Source: Myxococcota bacterium
GTDB lineage: Bacteria; Myxococcota_A; UBA9160; UBA4427
Length of the DNA stretch: 57,582 nt
NCBI GenBank assembly: GCA_030748735.1
Contig: JASMLK010000154.1
Coordinates: 1 to 57,582 of the forward strand
Direction: 5' to 3'
The notes under the pieces were generated by a model. The model searched no databases. It was not told the DNA's origin and saw nothing but the letters and a program-made list of their open reading frames with translations. Shown here one piece after another: positions 55,429 to 57,582 of the stretch (its first letter is position 1; each line of letters starts with the position of its first letter). The position numbers and the translations under genes were made by a program.

Positions 55429-57309
55429 GTGACACATCCGGTCGCGAGCCACCGGAAAGCTCGTGGCCTCGAACTTGCTCTTCGTCGATTCGCCTGCGGT
55501 CCCGGCGAGACAACCGCGATCGAATACGAACGCCACCGACCCGAGAAGACCCTCCTTCACGAGGTCGTCCGCGAACAACTCGAAACCTTTCTCGCGAACG
55601 CCAGGCAACAGGAGGCGCCCATCGCAAGATTCGTAGAACGAGAGCTTCGCGCCTACCTCGAGTGCGGAGTGCTCGCTCATGGGTTCCTGCGATTGCACTG
55701 CGACGGTTGTGGGCACGACCGCCTGCTCGCCTTCTCCTGCAAAGGGCGAGGCGTCTGCCCTTCGTGCGCGGGAAGGCGCATGGCCGACACGGCGGCCCAC
55801 CTCGTGGATCGAGTCCTCCCCGAAGTTCCCGTCCGCCAGTGGGTGCTCACCCTCCCATTCCCTCTCCGCTACCGAATGGCGTGGGATGCCGAGCTCACAA
55901 GCGGCATCCTTCGCTGCTTCATGCGTTCGCTGTTCGCCGATCACCGGCGCCGCGCACGGCTTCAGCACGGCCTCAAAGGAGGCGGAAGCACAGGGGCGGT
56001 CACGGCCATTCAGCGCTTCGGATCGGCCCTCAACCTCACCCCTCACTTCCACACGCTGCTGCTCGACGGCGTCTACCCGGGCCCAGCACATTGCCCGGGC
56101 CGCTTTCTCCCCCTTCCTCCACCGAGCACCGACGACGTCGCCCGCGTCATGGCGGGAACCGCGAAGCGAATCCAGAAGCATCTCGAAAGAAGAGCACTCG
56201 ACCGGGAAGACGATGAACTCGCCGCCGACCACAGGCTACTCGCGATGCTCGCCGCTGCTTCCGTGCGCTCGCGCATCGCCACCGGACCCGAGGCCGGGCG
56301 GCCGTGGCGGAGGCTCGGGGACCAGGTGGTACCGATCGAACCCGAGCAGGAATCGGGCGCTTCCTCGAAGACCGACCTTCCCGAGCGCTGCGTTCGCCAG
56401 GGCGGCATGAGCCTGCACGCCGATGTCGCCGTGCCCGCGCGGGACCGCAAGCGCATCGAACGTCTGTGCCGCTACATCCTGCGTCCCGCGCTCTGCCTCG
56501 AGCGGCTCGAGGCGCTTCCAGGCGGCATGCTCTCGTACCGGCTCAAGAACCGCTGGCGCGATGGCACCACGCACATCCTGATGGAACGCCGCGAGCTGCT
56601 CGAGAGACTTGCCCCATTGATCCCGCCGCCGCGTGCCCACCAGGTGCGCTACCACGGCATCCTGGCTCCATGCGCGGGGGGACGCAGCTTCGTGGTGCCC
56701 AGTGGTGCAGGGGCTTCGATGCCGGCGATGGGCAACGAGGAGAACCAAGAAAGCCAAGCCCAGAGCGACGAGAGGGCGATCGCACGCGGAACGCATTCGA
56801 GAACGGCCACACCCCATCCCAACACGGGGCAAGCATCTGTGCTCGGAACGGGAACAACTGCTGCGATGGCCGCTGGGAAGTATGGCTATGACACTCCACC
56901 CCCCGCTGTGTTCACCAGGGCGCCTCGCGGCGTTCACACGGAGACCGTTTCCCCATCGCAGAAAGACCGAGCGTGGCAAGCTCCTGTGGCATCACGTGCC
57001 CGACGCCTCTCGTGGTCGGAGCTGTTGAAACGGGTATTCGGAGTCGAAGCCCTTCGCTGCCCACGGTGCGGAGACACAATGCGCGTCATGGCGACGATCA
57101 CCGACCCCGCCATAGCCCAGCGCATCCTTGCTTGCCTGGAACTCCCGCCCCGGGCGCCGCCACACACAGCCGCTTCGTCTGCCGGGTGCAGCGAGTTCGA
57201 GCCAGACCGCGAAGTCCTCGAATCGCACTTCGACCTCATCCCACCCGAGTTCGACTTCGACCAGCGCCCACCCGACGACGGAAGCGGCGACACCGATGGG
57301 GAGACGTAG
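55429..57309 (+). CDS. IS91-family rolling-circle transposase
   Basis: Predicted transposase of roughly 600 aa. The N-terminus has the zinc-ribbon HCDGCGHDRLLAFSCKGRGVCPSC. The HUH metal site is HFHTLLLDG (His-Phe-His). The tyrosine region is CRYILRPALCLERL, typical of IS91/ISCR (Y2) enzymes. The C-terminus has LKRVFGVEALRCPRCGDTM, with another cysteine pair. A long, low-similarity insert lies around residues 430-530 and makes it longer than common family members. The start is uncertain: GTG 55429 or later before YERHRPEKT. It would nick oriIS and transpose one-ended. Confidence 0.88.
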   Translation: MTHPVASHRKARGLELALRRFACGPGETTAIEYERHRPEKTLLHEVVREQLETFLANARQQEAPIARFVERELRAYLECGVLAHGFLRLHCDGCGHDRLLAFSCKGRGVCPSCAGRRMADTAAHLVDRVLPEVPVRQWVLTLPFPLRYRMAWDAELTSGILRCFMRSLFADHRRRARLQHGLKGGGSTGAVTAIQRFGSALNLTPHFHTLLLDGVYPGPAHCPGRFLPLPPPSTDDVARVMAGTAKRIQKHLERRALDREDDELAADHRLLAMLAAASVRSRIATGPEAGRPWRRLGDQVVPIEPEQESGASSKTDLPERCVRQGGMSLHADVAVPARDRKRIERLCRYILRPALCLERLEALPGGMLSYRLKNRWRDGTTHILMERRELLERLAPLIPPPRAHQVRYHGILAPCAGGRSFVVPSGAGASMPAMGNEENQESQAQSDERAIARGTHSRTATPHPNTGQASVLGTGTTAAMAAGKYGYDTPPPAVFTRAPRGVHTETVSPSQKDRAWQAPVASRARRLSWSELLKRVFGVEALRCPRCGDTMRVMATITDPAIAQRILACLELPPRAPPHTAASSAGCSEFEPDREVLESHFDLIPPEFDFDQRPPDDGSGDTDGET

Positions 57310-57582
57310 CGCTCCCCACCGTTCTCGCTCGATACGCGGAAGACAACGCAATACCAGGCGATGTCGGTGAGATCCCCATGCTCCACCATCCGAGTCCCAC
57401 GCGCCGACTTGCGCCCGCAAGCCACATGCCCGGCGCTCGCACGAGAACAAGCGGCAACGCGACCGCGCCCAGTAGCTTGAAATCGCCCCGCTTCGGAGTT
57501 TTTCGCCCAGGGCGAACTCAGTTGACATAGCGCTACTTATCGGCGAAGTGCGCGAAAACCCCGCTTGATTCTCCTATCCCCG
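57310..57582. other. Right flank of the IS91 element, no gene
   Basis: The last 273 bp carry no supported gene. A possible IS91 oriIS-like C-rich terminus is at the very end (57569-57582). No inverted repeats are convincing. Confidence 0.4.

Larger units (their letters stand above)
55407..57582 (+). mobile_element. IS91-family element (right part reaching the window edge)
   Basis: The transposase at 55429-57309 and about 270 bp downstream form a probable rolling-circle IS91-type element. These elements lack terminal inverted repeats and target duplications. The left end is not resolved. The last bases of the window (CTCCTATCCCC) recall the C-rich oriIS ends I remember for IS91/ISCR elements, but that is unverified, and the true right end may lie beyond the edge. 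Confidence 0.5.

Overview
The window looks like chromosome from a high-GC, Gram-negative environmental bacterium. Evidence for a double membrane is an RND tripartite pump with a lipoprotein adaptor, several lipoboxes, and an XrtA/EpsI-type polysaccharide locus with a PEP-CTERM substrate. The mix of imuA-imuB/dnaE2 mutagenesis genes, a 13E12/DUF222 HNH protein, an IS91-type transposase, a P450 with a CxxH-type ferredoxin and a phytanoyl-CoA dioxygenase remnant recalls deltaproteobacterial/myxococcotal-like genomes. That placement is inference; no rRNA gene is present to settle it.

Layout. 0-3.6 kb: glycyl radical enzyme and its activase (minus strand). 3.8-5.6 kb: typA. 5.85-7.85 kb: a sensor-less histidine-kinase-like protein divergent from a thioredoxin-like ferredoxin/PP2C phosphatase pair. 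7.97-11.1 kb: SDR, O-methyltransferase and KAS III operon, convergent with a beta-lactamase-fold hydrolase. 12.5-17.4 kb: TetR-MFP-RND efflux operon. 17.6-19.5 kb: P450-TetR pair. 19.7-21.1 kb: PEP-CTERM protein and five-haem cytochrome c. 21.1-24.9 kb: LhgO-like oxidase and PfkB/adenosine kinase (minus), metF-purN (plus). 24.9-27.6 kb: a 43-aa membrane ORF, imuA and imuB. 27.7-30.3 kb: PmtA-like methyltransferase, PLP decarboxylase and CBS protein. 30.3-33.9 kb: a minus-strand run of response regulator, FAD oxidase, ICMT-like methyltransferase and dinB. 33.9-34.6 kb: decayed PhyH gene. 34.8-38.8 kb: XrtA-associated ATPase, tyrosine autokinase, Wzz-like protein and EpsI. 38.9-42.2 kb: dnaE2. 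42.3-46.1 kb: sulfatase-like lipoprotein, small ferredoxin and POT transporter. 46.2-51.1 kb: DUF4382/Kazal lipoprotein, YheU and transketolase. 51.2 kb: tRNA-Pro. 51.4-53.5 kb: leuCD. 53.5 kb to the end: HNH/13E12 protein and IS91 transposase.

How the parts work together. The window holds the three parts of the ImuA/ImuB/DnaE2 translesion machinery at two separate sites, plus DinB. A 12-base word is shared just upstream of imuA and dnaE2. The exopolysaccharide control proteins and EpsI sit in one block, with one sortable PEP-CTERM protein elsewhere; no exosortase is seen here. MetF, adenosine kinase and PurN touch one-carbon and methyl-cycle metabolism. Several small regulatory features are described from sequence only: palindromes beside two TetR genes, short tandem repeats upstream of imuA and of the SDR, and a tandem copy of the last codons of the RND gene.
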